The notes beneath the pieces are model-generated. The model was not told the DNA's origin, made no database searches, and worked only from the letters and a program-made list of their open reading frames with translations. The translations under genes and the position numbers were made by a program. A stretch of DNA of 49,463 nt from assembly GCA_049366815.1 (NCBI GenBank), contig JBMNCO010000209.1, forward strand, positions 1 to 49,463, given 5' to 3'. Below are positions 35,723-44,507 of the stretch, in pieces; positions within the stretch are counted from its first letter, which is position 1, and every line of letters begins with the position of its first letter. The stretch is from CAYNYM01 sp049366815 (GTDB lineage Bacteria > Desulfobacterota > DSM-4660 > Desulfatiglandales > HGW-15).

Positions 35723-37024
35723 TTGGATAGGATTTTTCTGCTTATCATATCACTCTGTGTCTCTCTCCTGATGTATCTGGGCTTTGTATTCATTCTGAGA
35801 AGCGAGAGGGGGAGAGACTACATCGGCCGGCACTGGTATTATCATCCGAACGCGATCTGCCTGTGGAGATTATGCATAGCCCTGCCGGGCACGATCCTGT
35901 ACTTCGTGGCTGATCAACACTTCTGGGGTATCTTGTTGTTCACCTTTGCCGCGGTATTGGACGGTGTCGACGGACTCGTCGCCAGGAAGTGTGAGCGTGT
36001 CACACCCCTTGGGGAAGAACTCGATCCGCTGTGTGACAAACTGACCTATCTGCCCGCCATGTTCTTTTTCGCCTATCGCGGTCTGCTCAATGTGAGCGCA
36101 GTATGGACACTGCTCATCATAGAGGCCTGCGGGCAGTTCCTGGTCAGATATTTTATCAAGCGTTTTACAAAATTCTCGGTGACTGCGAATAATTTCGGGA
36201 AGATCAAGGCCGTGATGTGTTTTGCCCTGATCATCTACTGTGCGCTTCTGGATGATGCCCTGCGAATTCCGGACTTTTCGGCTCAAATGCTTTACCTGTG
36301 TATCATTTTGTCTGTCTCATCGAGCGTTTTCAAGTTGATTCCCAATCGCTTTTATGCCGACATCCTGTCCATTCTGAATCTGCTGTGCGGCATTCTGGGC
36401 ATAATCCTGGCCTTTCAGGGTCGATATGTCTATGTGGCCCTTGCAATCATGGCCGGACAGATCTTCGATCTTTTCGACGGCCGGATGGCCGAAAAACACG
36501 GGGGGACAAAGTTCGGGCCCTGGCTCGATGATATCGCGGACCTGGTCAGCTTCGGCCTTTGCCCCGCTCTCCTGATCGTCTTCAAGGGCGATATGTCCGC
36601 CTTGCCCTTTATTTTTGGAATGCTCTATTTCCTTGCAGTAGGCTTTCGACTATGGCGATATCTTTTTCGTGACAAATATGACAGCACTCTTCCCCCGGGT
36701 GTCTTCAGCGGCCTGCCCAGCCCTGCCGGCGCCATCGTTGTCTTGGGCGCCTGCCTGTTTTTGGAAAACCGGTGGGCGATTCTGGGTATCATTTTTGTCG
36801 CCTCTTTCCTGCTTGTCAGCCATGTCAGGTTTGTCCATTTCGGGCGCGTCATACTGCAGACCCTGCCTCGAACCTTTATTGTCATATTCGGCTTTATTAT
36901 CCTGTTCATCACCGCCTATCTCATCAAGGCAAGAGACTCGCAAATGCTTGGTGCCCTGCTCCTCATATGTTTCATCGTTTATATTGTGACAAGCACCAGG
37001 ATAATGATCAAAAAGACCCAGTGA
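35723..37024 (+). CDS. Tandem CDP-alcohol phosphatidyltransferase
   Basis: The protein is 433 aa, about twice the usual length, with many membrane segments. Two copies of the CDP-OH-P signature are visible. The first (80-105) follows D-x2-DG-x2-AR-x8-G-x3-D-x3-D exactly. The second (249-273, DLFDGRMAEKHG then LDDIAD) keeps all Asp and Gly residues but has Glu in place of the Arg and is one residue shorter; the following SFGLCPA is like phosphatidylserine synthase. These enzymes make phospholipid head groups at the inner membrane. Start is TTG 35723 with AAGG 13 nt upstream; ATG 35771 is an alternative. Substrates of each half are unknown. Confidence 0.85.
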   Translation: MDRIFLLIISLCVSLLMYLGFVFILRSERGRDYIGRHWYYHPNAICLWRLCIALPGTILYFVADQHFWGILLFTFAAVLDGVDGLVARKCERVTPLGEELDPLCDKLTYLPAMFFFAYRGLLNVSAVWTLLIIEACGQFLVRYFIKRFTKFSVTANNFGKIKAVMCFALIIYCALLDDALRIPDFSAQMLYLCIILSVSSSVFKLIPNRFYADILSILNLLCGILGIILAFQGRYVYVALAIMAGQIFDLFDGRMAEKHGGTKFGPWLDDIADLVSFGLCPALLIVFKGDMSALPFIFGMLYFLAVGFRLWRYLFRDKYDSTLPPGVFSGLPSPAGAIVVLGACLFLENRWAILGIIFVASFLLVSHVRFVHFGRVILQTLPRTFIVIFGFIILFITAYLIKARDSQMLGALLLICFIVYIVTSTRIMIKKTQ

Positions 37025-37176
37025 TAAAGGGGGCTGCGGGATTCAAAGACCACGGCGTGACCGCGACACAAGGGGATGCACATCGTAATTGACATGGAAA
37101 GAAGGATCATATATGGAATGATGATATATGGACCATTTCCTGCCATAATCAATTTACAAGAAAAGAGGTGTGGCGC

Positions 37177-37974
37177 ATGATTATCATCGGAGAACTCATC
37201 AATTCCACCAGGAAGGCGATTGCTGCAGCCATCGAGGCCGCCGATGCCGCCGCGATCCAGGAGATCGCCCGAAATCAGGCCCAGGCCGGTGCCGACTACA
37301 TTGATGTCAATGCCGGTTCCTTCAGGGACCGGGAAGCGGAACATCTGAAATGGCTTGTCAAAGTGGTGCAGGAGGTGGTCGATCTTCCATGCTGCCTTGA
37401 CAGTCCAAATCCGGCGGCACTCGAGGCGGCACTCTCGGAGCACAGAGGCACCCCCATGATCAATTCCATCTCTCTCGAAAGAGACAGGAAGGACAAGCTT
37501 CTCCCACTCCTGAGGGGGAGCGGGCACAAGGTTGTCGCCCTTTGTACGAGTGATGCGGGCATGCCCAGGACGGCCGAAGACCGGATCCGCACGGCCGAGG
37601 AACTGATCCGCTTGCTCCTCGATCATGACGTCAATGTGGAAAACATCTATGTGGATCCCCTGGTTCAGCCCGTCGCTACGGATCAGACATTTGGACACGA
37701 GTTTCTGGAATCCGTCGAGCAGATCATGGCCCGCTTTCCCGGGATACATACCATATGCGGGTTGTCCAATATATCCTACGGTCTCCCGCAGCGAAAGTTT
37801 CTCAACCGGACCTTTATGGCCATGGCCATAGCAAAAGGTCTTGATGCGGCCATCCTGGATCCCATGGATAAACAGATGATGGCAAACGTGCTTGGTGCGG
37901 AGGCCCTCGCCGGCAGAGACAGGTTCTGCATGAAATACATCGGTGCCTATCGCAGCAAGATGTTAGAGGTCTAG
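37177..37974 (+). CDS. Methyltetrahydrofolate:corrinoid methyltransferase
   Basis: The protein is 265 aa. Start ATG 37177 after GAGG; a GTG 9 nt upstream is less likely. It is a TIM-barrel of the pterin-binding/AcsE-MtgA family: GELINSTRKAI, GADYIDVNAGSF, LPCCLDSPNPAALEAAL, PMINSISLERDR, HTICGLSNISYGLP. It moves the methyl group from a methyl-corrinoid protein to tetrahydrofolate, or the reverse. It is first of three genes with a corrinoid protein and a UroD-family methyltransferase. Confidence 0.88.
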   Translation: MIIIGELINSTRKAIAAAIEAADAAAIQEIARNQAQAGADYIDVNAGSFRDREAEHLKWLVKVVQEVVDLPCCLDSPNPAALEAALSEHRGTPMINSISLERDRKDKLLPLLRGSGHKVVALCTSDAGMPRTAEDRIRTAEELIRLLLDHDVNVENIYVDPLVQPVATDQTFGHEFLESVEQIMARFPGIHTICGLSNISYGLPQRKFLNRTFMAMAIAKGLDAAILDPMDKQMMANVLGAEALAGRDRFCMKYIGAYRSKMLEV

Positions 37975-38030
37975 GAATCTTTGGCTCAAACCCCTTTAGC
38001 TGAGCACATCATGAAAAAAGGAGACCCTAT

Positions 38031-38663
38031 ATGACGGAAGCATTGGTGCATGCCCTGGTGGAAATGCAGGAGGCCGCAGCGATTGAAAAGGCAAAACAAT
38101 TGCTGGATGAAGGAACCGATCCCATGGAGATTCTCAAGGCCTGTTCGACGGCCATGGAGGCCGTAGGGACACGGTTTGAAAACGGGGAGTATTTTTTGCC
38201 CCATCTTATGATGGCGGGTGAAATGCTGCGCGAGATCTCCGAAATGATCAAGCCCATGATCGAGGATGTCGGACGCAAAGACTCGAAGGGGAAGGTCTTG
38301 ATTGGAACCGTCAAGGGTGACATTCATGACATCGGCAAGAACATTGTTGTCTTTCTCCTCGACGCCAACGGTTATGAGGTGCGGGATATCGGGATCGATC
38401 AGCCGCCGGAAAAATTCGTGGAGGCCATCCGGGACTTTGAGCCCCAGGTCGTGGGTATGAGCGGCCTGCTCACCCTCGCCTTTGACTCCATGAAGGAGAC
38501 GGTAAAGGCCATCGAAGGGGCCGGACTTCGAGACAAGGTCCGTATCATGATCGGTGGCGGTCAGATCAGCGAACAAGTAAGAGACTATACCGGTGCCGAT
38601 GCCTTCGGGGAGGACGCCCTGGCGGGCGTCAGACTCGTCAAGAAGTGGATAGGAGGGCAATAA
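38031..38663 (+). CDS. Corrinoid (B12-binding) protein of a methyltransferase system
   Basis: The protein is 210 aa. RBS AGGAG lies upstream of the ATG. N-terminal helical cap (residues 1-85, ending EMIKPMIEDVGR) and a Rossmann-like B12 domain with D-x-H-x-x-G at 97-102 in KGDIHDIGKNIV; His99 is the lower cobalt ligand. GMSGLLTLAFDSM and MIGGGQIS complete it. It shuttles the methyl group between the methyltransferases encoded on either side, matching the MtgC/MtbC type. It is separated by 1 nt from the next gene. Confidence 0.92.
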   Translation: MTEALVHALVEMQEAAAIEKAKQLLDEGTDPMEILKACSTAMEAVGTRFENGEYFLPHLMMAGEMLREISEMIKPMIEDVGRKDSKGKVLIGTVKGDIHDIGKNIVVFLLDANGYEVRDIGIDQPPEKFVEAIRDFEPQVVGMSGLLTLAFDSMKETVKAIEGAGLRDKVRIMIGGGQISEQVRDYTGADAFGEDALAGVRLVKKWIGGQ

Positions 38664-38664
38664 C

Positions 38665-40008
38665 ATGAAGGAGCGATTTGTCGATCCGGCCCCCGATGCC
38701 GATGCAAAACAGGAAGAGCGATTCCGAATCTGGCTTTCCGGCGAGGGGCTCACTTTTGCCGACGCGGACTCAAAGGCCATGTACCAGGAGCGCGTCACCC
38801 TCATGAAGGATGCGATACAGCTCAAAAAGGCGCCCGCCCGGATTCCCATATGCCCTTCGTTGGGCTTTTTCCCCATGCAATACGCCGGCATCACCATGTA
38901 TGACGCCATGTACGACTACGAGGCCCTGCAAAGATGCTGGGAGATCTTCTACAAGGATTTTGCCCCGGATGCCTATAACGGTCCGGCGAACATCGTCCCG
39001 GGCAGGACCCTGGATATCCTGGACTTGAAACTCTACCACTGGCCGGGGCACGGCGTGTCCAAAGAACGGGAATACCAGTTCGCAGAAGACGAGTACATGA
39101 AGGCCGATGAGTATCAGGATCTGATCGATGATCCGAGCGCCTTTTTCCTGAGCCGTTATTTCCCGAGAATCTTCGGCTCCCTCAAGCCTTTGGAAAACCT
39201 GCCCATTTTGCCTCCGATCCATGAGATCCCGACGTTTCCCCCCGCCTTCATGCGCTTTGGGAGCCAGGACATGAAAAAGGCCTTCGAAGCCCTTTACCAG
39301 GCCGGGGAAGAAGCCCTGCGATGGGGGGCGGTTTCAAGGGCAGTGAGCGGAAAAATCATGGGACAGGGGTTCCCGTCCTTTTCGGGCGGCTTTACCAAGG
39401 CGCCCTTTGACGTGATCGGGGACAGCCTTCGAGGGACCAGGGGGATCATGCTCGACATGTTCCGATCCCCGGATGAATTAAAGGAGGCCTGCGACCGCCT
39501 GACACCCATCATGGTCAAGTCCGGGGTCGCCTCCTGCCGGGCAAACGGCCACATCATGCCCTTCATCCCTCTCCACAAGGGGGCGGACGGCTTTCTGTCC
39601 GACGAAATGTTCCGAAAATTCTACTGGCCGAGCCTGCGAAAGCTCATCATCGGCCTTGTCAATGAGGGCATGGTCCCACAGCTTTTTGTCGAGGGCGCTT
39701 ACAATGAGCGCCTGGATGTCATCAGCGATGTCCCGAAGGGGAAGGCCTTCTGGTGGTTCGACCGAACGGATATGGTCCGGGCCAAGGAGACCGTGGGCCG
39801 GGTGGCCTGTATCGGCGGGAACTTTCCCCTCGATCTGTTGTGCACCGCCACCCCGGATGCGGTCAGGGCCCATTGCAGGACACTCATGGAACAGGCCGGA
39901 AGAGACGGCGGCTTCATATTTTCGACCGGTGCCGGCATGCAGGGGGCAAAGCCTGAAAATGTCAAGGCAATGATCGAGAGTGCGAAGGAATATGGCGCCC
40001 TTGTTTGA
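38665..40008 (+). CDS. UroD-family methyltransferase (substrate:corrinoid type)
   Basis: The protein is 447 aa. ATG overlaps the RBS AGGAGGG of the previous stop region. It belongs to the uroporphyrinogen-decarboxylase-like methyltransferase group (MtaA/MtbA/MtgB-like), which transfer methyl groups from a substrate to the corrinoid. Visible features are SCRANGHIMPFIPLHKGADG, VPQLFVEGAYNERLDVISDV and the C-terminal Cys/His region DLLCTATPDAVRAHCRTLM that may hold the zinc. Substrate is unknown: methoxylated aromatics, methylamines or betaine are options. No reductive activator (RACo) is nearby. Confidence 0.85.
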   Translation: MKERFVDPAPDADAKQEERFRIWLSGEGLTFADADSKAMYQERVTLMKDAIQLKKAPARIPICPSLGFFPMQYAGITMYDAMYDYEALQRCWEIFYKDFAPDAYNGPANIVPGRTLDILDLKLYHWPGHGVSKEREYQFAEDEYMKADEYQDLIDDPSAFFLSRYFPRIFGSLKPLENLPILPPIHEIPTFPPAFMRFGSQDMKKAFEALYQAGEEALRWGAVSRAVSGKIMGQGFPSFSGGFTKAPFDVIGDSLRGTRGIMLDMFRSPDELKEACDRLTPIMVKSGVASCRANGHIMPFIPLHKGADGFLSDEMFRKFYWPSLRKLIIGLVNEGMVPQLFVEGAYNERLDVISDVPKGKAFWWFDRTDMVRAKETVGRVACIGGNFPLDLLCTATPDAVRAHCRTLMEQAGRDGGFIFSTGAGMQGAKPENVKAMIESAKEYGALV

Positions 40009-40130
40009 TGACGTGGCTGGCGATCCTTTGAGGCGGGAAAAGTTTGTCATCGAGTTTAAAAAGGTAACATAAGATTCTGTATTTTTGTATTTTTATTGCT
40101 GTAAACCATATCCTTTCTTTGTTTTGATCC

Positions 40131-40162
40131 GGACGGTTTGCACAGGCCAGTGTAAACCGTCC
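40131..40162. terminator. Hairpin after the methyltransferase cluster
   Basis: GGACGGTTT pairs with AAACCGTCC around a 14-nt loop. It is perfect over 9 bp but is not followed by T residues on the plus strand. Confidence 0.45.
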
Positions 40163-40301
40163 GCCTGTCCGCTTTCACAGTGTCGTCCCGGGCAAACACG
40201 CCATCTCTCTGGTGCAAAAAAACCCGAAGGCCGACGATCTCCGCATATGGGCGTGGCTGCGGATCGCTCATGGGGGCGATCTCGGGATAACTCGCAAAAT
40301 C

Positions 40302-40329
40302 CGGATCATCCAAAATGATCCGTTTTTTT
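40302..40329 (+). terminator. Rho-independent terminator
   Basis: CGGATCAT, short loop, ATGATCCG, then TTTTTTT at 40323-40329. It ends the plus-strand methyltransferase operon and touches the stop codon of the convergent 111-aa gene. Confidence 0.85.
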
Positions 40330-40663
40330 ATGACGAAAGAAGAATCTGGTCGCCGAATGCCTCGGACAGGGCCTGGACGAGGGTATCGACATCCTCCTGT
40401 TTTTCAAATTCAACCATGAGTTCTCCGGCTTCACCCACGACGAGTCGTCCGTGCCCTTCAACGATTTTCGCGACCTTCTCCGGTTCGACGGTCCACCATC
40501 CACGTGTCCTCATGAGCAACTCCCTGCCCTTGAGACGTCTCGGCGTCACCAGATCGATATCTCGAAACCAGGCGTCCCACCCGACCCGGGCCGGGGCCCG
40601 AAGCACCGGACTCACGGGATCATGATAAATACGGCAACGACCGAACAAACGCAATCGAATCAT
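40328..40663 (-). CDS. Small hypothetical protein, last gene of thi operon
   Basis: The protein is 111 aa with no signal or membrane segment. It overlaps the upstream gene by 4 nt (ATGA), so it is translationally coupled. DIDLVTPRRLKGRELLMR, WWTVEPEKVAKIVEGHGRLV and FEKQEDVDTLVQALSEAFGD suggest a small alpha/beta domain. I know no family. The position after thiM may mean a thiamine link, or only read-through. Confidence 0.65.
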   Translation of the reverse strand: MIRLRLFGRCRIYHDPVSPVLRAPARVGWDAWFRDIDLVTPRRLKGRELLMRTRGWWTVEPEKVAKIVEGHGRLVVGEAGELMVEFEKQEDVDTLVQALSEAFGDQILLSS

Positions 40664-41001
40664 GGGATCACCATCCGAACGACTTTATCTATCTCCGGGT
40701 CATCGGGCAGGCCGGCATCGGACACCTCGCAACCGTCTCTCACCATGCGACTAGCCAGACATCGCACAAAAATAACGGCGGCCCTTTCCGGCGTCAATTC
40801 AATGCCCCTTCTGCTTGCCTCCGCCCATGCCTTTTCAAACAGTACCCTTGCCGGTTGCCGCCAGGTTCCCAGCCGCGGATCAAGTGGAGGGGTGCCGACT
40901 CGTTTCAGAAAGGCGGACTGTGCCGCCTCCATGGCCTTGAAGACCTGCCGCATCATTTTGACGGCAGGGTCCCGGCCCCAATCGTCTCTGTTCCCTGTCA
41001 T
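40660..41001 (-). CDS. Small hypothetical protein in the thi operon
   Basis: The protein is 113 aa, all helical by eye (MMRQVFKAMEAAQSAFLKR, RVLFEKAWAEASRRGIELTP, RAAVIFVRCLASRMV). It lies 23 nt after thiM and is coupled by 4 nt to the next gene. No family is recognised. Confidence 0.65.
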   Translation of the reverse strand: MTGNRDDWGRDPAVKMMRQVFKAMEAAQSAFLKRVGTPPLDPRLGTWRQPARVLFEKAWAEASRRGIELTPERAAVIFVRCLASRMVRDGCEVSDAGLPDDPEIDKVVRMVIP

Positions 41002-41024
41002 TGCTCCGACTCCCTATGGGTCCG

Positions 41025-41834
41025 CTAGCACTGGACCTTTGCGCCTTTCCGCAAGGTCTCGCCGTCGATGCGAAAAAGGGCATCGAGAAGCCCAAGCTGA
41101 AAACCGCCCGGCGCATCGGCCTCTTCAGCGGCCTTTTCCCCCGCCAGCCCGAAGTAGGCTAGGGCCGTGGTTGCGGCCTCCAGCGAATTCGCTTGAACGG
41201 CGAGGAATGCGCCGATCAGGGCCGTGGCGGCGCACCCCGTGCCTGTTACGTATCCCATCAATTCATGGCCGTTTGAGACGCGACAGACCCTGGAACCATC
41301 CGTGACAAGATCCACGGCCCCCGTGATGGCCAGGGTGGTGCCCAATTCCTTTGCCAGTTGCCCGGCGGCATCTGCAGCCTCCTCCACGCCGTGGATGGAA
41401 TCCACCCCTTTGGTCCTGGAGTCGTCGCCGGCCAGGGAGAGGACCTCCGAGGCATTTCCCCTGACCACGCTGATGTCGAGCTCATTGAGAAGGCTTTTGG
41501 CCGATTGGGTTCGCAGCGTGGTCGCCCCGGAACCCACAGGATCCAGGATGACCGGGACGTTGCGTTGATTGGCGCGTTTTCCGGCCTTTAACATGGAGGT
41601 GATCCAGTAAGGTGTGAGGGTCCCGATATTGAGCACCAGTGCACCTGCAAAGGAGACCATTTCCTCCACTTCCTCGTGCGCGTGGGCCATGACAGGAGAG
41701 GCCCCGCAGGCCAGGAGGGCGTTCGCGGTGAAATTCATCACCACGAGATTCGTGATATTGTGTACCAGAGGCCTTTTCTCCCTCACATTTTTCAAATTTT
41801 CAGCAGCCTTCCGGGCCATGACTTGATCGAACAT
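41025..41834 (-). CDS. thiM: Hydroxyethylthiazole kinase
   Basis: The protein is 269 aa. Start ATG 41834 follows AGGAG; the frame is open for 60 more codons upstream but without sense. It phosphorylates hydroxyethylthiazole for thiamine salvage. Family motifs: LVHNITNLVVMNFTANALLA, CGASPVMAHA, NIGTLTPYW, VILDPVGSGAT, VVRGNASEVLSLAG, TGAVDLVTDG and the ribokinase-like GTGCAATALIGAF. Lies 26 nt after thiL. Confidence 0.95.
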   Translation of the reverse strand: MFDQVMARKAAENLKNVREKRPLVHNITNLVVMNFTANALLACGASPVMAHAHEEVEEMVSFAGALVLNIGTLTPYWITSMLKAGKRANQRNVPVILDPVGSGATTLRTQSAKSLLNELDISVVRGNASEVLSLAGDDSRTKGVDSIHGVEEAADAAGQLAKELGTTLAITGAVDLVTDGSRVCRVSNGHELMGYVTGTGCAATALIGAFLAVQANSLEAATTALAYFGLAGEKAAEEADAPGGFQLGLLDALFRIDGETLRKGAKVQC

Positions 41835-41860
41835 ACCTCTTCTTCTCCTATAATATACGA

Positions 41861-42895
41861 CTATTTGTTGGACGCCATGAAGTGGTCCCACCCACCGGCC
41901 CGAATGGACTTGGAGGTGCCGTCGGGAAGGATCAGGTTCAGTCCTCTGCACCTTTCCACCAACCGTCCGACCTCTGTGACGGGCACATCGCTTACGGCCT
42001 TGAGGGCGGAACAAAGCGGGCTCACGTTCTCCGGTGCACAGGTGATGATGAGTTCATAATCGTCGCTATCGCCCAGGACCAACTCGAGGGGGTCCTCTCC
42101 CAATTGGAGCGCGGCCTCTCTCAGCGCGTCACTGACAGGCAGTCTTTCCTCAATGAGTTCGGCGCCCACAGCGCTCTCCTCACAGATATGCCCGAGATCA
42201 CCCAAAAAACCGTCGCTCGTATCGATCATTGCGGTGGCAAGTCCTGAGAGGCCGACGGCCCTGCCCTCCTGCGCGCGGTGAGATGGTCTGTTATATCGGC
42301 GGACGAGGGGATGAGACCTCAGGTCATGACCGGGAACTCCCTTCAACAGGAGATGGAGGCCGGCTGCAGCCTCCCCCGGGAAACCTGTAACCAGGACGGT
42401 ATCCCCTTCCCGCGCCGTCGATCGCTTTATGCTTTTTCCCACCTCCACCTCACCGATTAGGGTGATGTCAATAAATACGGCCCCAACGGCCTTTGTCAGG
42501 TTTCCGCCGATGATACCTGCCCCAAAGGGATTGAGTTCGGCAAGAAAACCCAGGTAAAGGTCTTCGATGTCCCTGACCCTGGTGTCATTGTTCAGCCCCA
42601 GGGATACGAGGGCGTACAGGGGCGAACCGCCCATGGCGCCGATGTCGCTGATGTTCAGGGCCATGGCACGCCGGCCGAGGTCGTGGGGGCTGATATGCCC
42701 GGACAGGTAGTGCCGCCCCTCCACGATGCAGTCACAGGTGACCAGGATTTCAAACCCGTCCCGGGGGCGGAATGATGCGGCATCATCGCCGATGCCGAGT
42801 CTGACCCCGGCCTGGGGCACGCCATCCTGTTTGATGATCCTGTGGATGCGGTCAATGAGACCGAACTCCCCGATGCTCGCGAGCGTCTCAGACAT
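41861..42895 (-). CDS. thiL: Thiamine-monophosphate kinase
   Basis: The protein is 344 aa. It makes thiamine diphosphate from thiamine monophosphate with ATP. Motifs: GIGDDAASF, TCDCIVEGRHYL, RAMALNISDIGAMGG, GGNLTKA, AMIDTSDGFLGDLGHICEES, and GDSDDYELIITC. It overlaps thiE by 8 nt. Confidence 0.96.
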   Translation of the reverse strand: MSETLASIGEFGLIDRIHRIIKQDGVPQAGVRLGIGDDAASFRPRDGFEILVTCDCIVEGRHYLSGHISPHDLGRRAMALNISDIGAMGGSPLYALVSLGLNNDTRVRDIEDLYLGFLAELNPFGAGIIGGNLTKAVGAVFIDITLIGEVEVGKSIKRSTAREGDTVLVTGFPGEAAAGLHLLLKGVPGHDLRSHPLVRRYNRPSHRAQEGRAVGLSGLATAMIDTSDGFLGDLGHICEESAVGAELIEERLPVSDALREAALQLGEDPLELVLGDSDDYELIITCAPENVSPLCSALKAVSDVPVTEVGRLVERCRGLNLILPDGTSKSIRAGGWDHFMASNK

Positions 42896-43532
42896 GGCGG
42901 TCTTCCGGTTTCCCTCTCGTCAGGGCCTCCTTCAGGGCCCTTGCCGCTGCCGTCGGATCTTTCCGGCAGCACACGGCTGATATCACGGCAATCCCCTTTG
43001 CCCCCGTTTCCATGACCTCCCAGGCATTTTCCACGGTGATGCCCCCGATGGCAACGATCGGGAGCGGAATGCTCTCAACCACCTCTTTCAGTAGGGCTAT
43101 CCCGCTTACCGGTCCCGCATCATCCTTCGATGTCGTGGGAAATACCGGACCGAACCCCACATAATCGGCCCCCTCTGAAAGGCAGATACGGGCCTCATCC
43201 AGGTCCGATGCCGACCCCCCGATAATCCAGTCGGGTCCAAGCAGTTTTCTTGCCAAAGGGATCGGAAAGTCGTCCTGACCCAGATGGACACCGTGGGCGT
43301 CGGCGGCCAGGGCCACATCCACCCTGTCATTGACAATGAAACTGACCCCCGCGTCTTCGCAAAGACGCCTCATTTGACGGGCCATATCAATCAATTCACG
43401 GGTGGAGCCGGTCTTTTGCCGAAACTGGATGGTATCCGCCCCGCCCGCAATGGCCAATCCGGTCAGTTCCACATGGGAAAATCGCGACTGCAGGGCAACG
43501 TCCGTCAATACATGCAGTGTTCCAATCTTCAT
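42888..43532 (-). CDS. thiE: Thiamine-phosphate synthase
   Basis: The protein is about 214 aa. Start ATG 43532 follows GAGGAG (12 nt); an earlier ATG at 43580 lacks an RBS. It joins HMP-diphosphate and thiazole phosphate. Motifs: GGADTIQFRQK, FIVNDRVDVALAADAHGVHL, GQDDFP, GGSASDLDEA, DYVGFGPVFPT, VAIGGITVEN and GAKGIAVISAV. No TPP riboswitch is seen upstream. Confidence 0.95.
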   Translation of the reverse strand: MKIGTLHVLTDVALQSRFSHVELTGLAIAGGADTIQFRQKTGSTRELIDMARQMRRLCEDAGVSFIVNDRVDVALAADAHGVHLGQDDFPIPLARKLLGPDWIIGGSASDLDEARICLSEGADYVGFGPVFPTTSKDDAGPVSGIALLKEVVESIPLPIVAIGGITVENAWEVMETGAKGIAVISAVCCRKDPTAAARALKEALTRGKPEDRHV

Positions 43533-43662
43533 CTTTGAAACCACTCCTCTAGAATTTCCATACGTTTTCAAGTGGGACATATGACCATTGGAAGCCGGAA
43601 CTTGTCAAGCCTTCTTTCTCTCGGATGAGTGGGACAGGGGCACAGTCATACCACTACCGCCG

Positions 43663-43688
43663 GTTTCAATCCACGCTCCCGCATGGGG
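43663..43688 (-). CRISPR. Orphan half of a CRISPR repeat (left part)
   Basis: The first 26 nt of the 32-nt repeat (plus-strand view), from GTTTCAATCC to CCGCATGGGG, occur here without mismatch, 5 kb left of the array and in the same orientation. The last 6 nt (AGCGAC) are missing and unrelated sequence begins. No second repeat is found to its left. The missing part appears at 48704-48716, at the array edge. Confidence 0.9.
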
Positions 43689-43787
43689 TATTCAATATTG
43701 CTAGGGATTTGTATTGGTAAGGGCATGTTTTTGTTGTCCTCACAAGGTTTTTTCTGTAAAAAATGAATTCGAATCTGGAGGGCTGAA

Positions 43788-44120
43788 ATGAAATGCGCCA
43801 TATGCGGAATTGAAGTGGAAACCATTGATGAGGCCATCGAACAAAATTGGATCCATACCTTTTATGAAGGGGAAGTGGAACATGGCCCCTTGTGCTCATC
43901 CTGCGCTGAGACAATGATATGTATTGGTGAAGATGCGGTAATGCTGTTGAAGGCCAAGTATCATGACAAACTGAGGTATTTTCCCGAAAAAACCCTAAAT
44001 GCCCACAGAAACACTTGCCTATTGGCATTGCCATCCTATAAAACGAACCCAGTAAACTCAACTGAGGTTCCCATTAGCAATTGTAATCACTACAAAAACG
44101 CTGACCTAAAACTCACCTGA
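43788..44120 (+). CDS. Small zinc-ribbon-like hypothetical protein
   Basis: The protein is 110 aa, with GGAGGG upstream of the ATG. Two CxxC pairs, CAIC at 3-6 and CSSC at 36-39, could bind zinc. Between them are ETIDEAIEQNWIHTFYEGEV and EHGPLC. The C-terminal half looks less ordered. I know no named function. It is the first gene of the inserted segment. Confidence 0.7.
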   Translation: MKCAICGIEVETIDEAIEQNWIHTFYEGEVEHGPLCSSCAETMICIGEDAVMLLKAKYHDKLRYFPEKTLNAHRNTCLLALPSYKTNPVNSTEVPISNCNHYKNADLKLT

Positions 44121-44507
44121 AGGGGGATCTTTTTCGGGAAAATGTTCACGAGCCCATCATTTGGGTATACTTGAATTTGAAATTCCCATCATCTGCAGCC
44201 CAATTGAAATTGTAATCGCAACCTGGGCTTCACTAAAATCGCCGCCCAGCCCCTCTAAATTTCTTGTTGACACGCCTAAAATTGTGCTAAAAAGGTATTA
44301 GTAATCCTACCACTGAAGTTTTTACTCCACCCATTTTGCGAGGTAGCCATGAAACTGGATCGCCTCAAAATGCCTTTATAATGCCCCCCTGAGGCTTCTG
44401 CCTTATGGAGGCGTGAAGAATCATTTCCGATCGGTAATAAAGCCAAACCCGTGGAGAGATTGCGACGGAAAGCGACGGATCCGTAATAGCTCACAAGGGA
44501 GGCTATC
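44121..44507. other. AT-rich intergenic, possible promoter
   Basis: About 390 bp without a convincing gene. A TTGACA near 44265 is followed by AT-rich sequence (TAAAATTGTGCTAAAAAGG) that could be a promoter, but -10 spacing is poor. Confidence 0.35.

Noticed and set aside
43533..43662. Possible TPP riboswitch upstream of thiE
   Set aside because: The conserved CUGAGA and ACCUG blocks of the TPP aptamer are not present.
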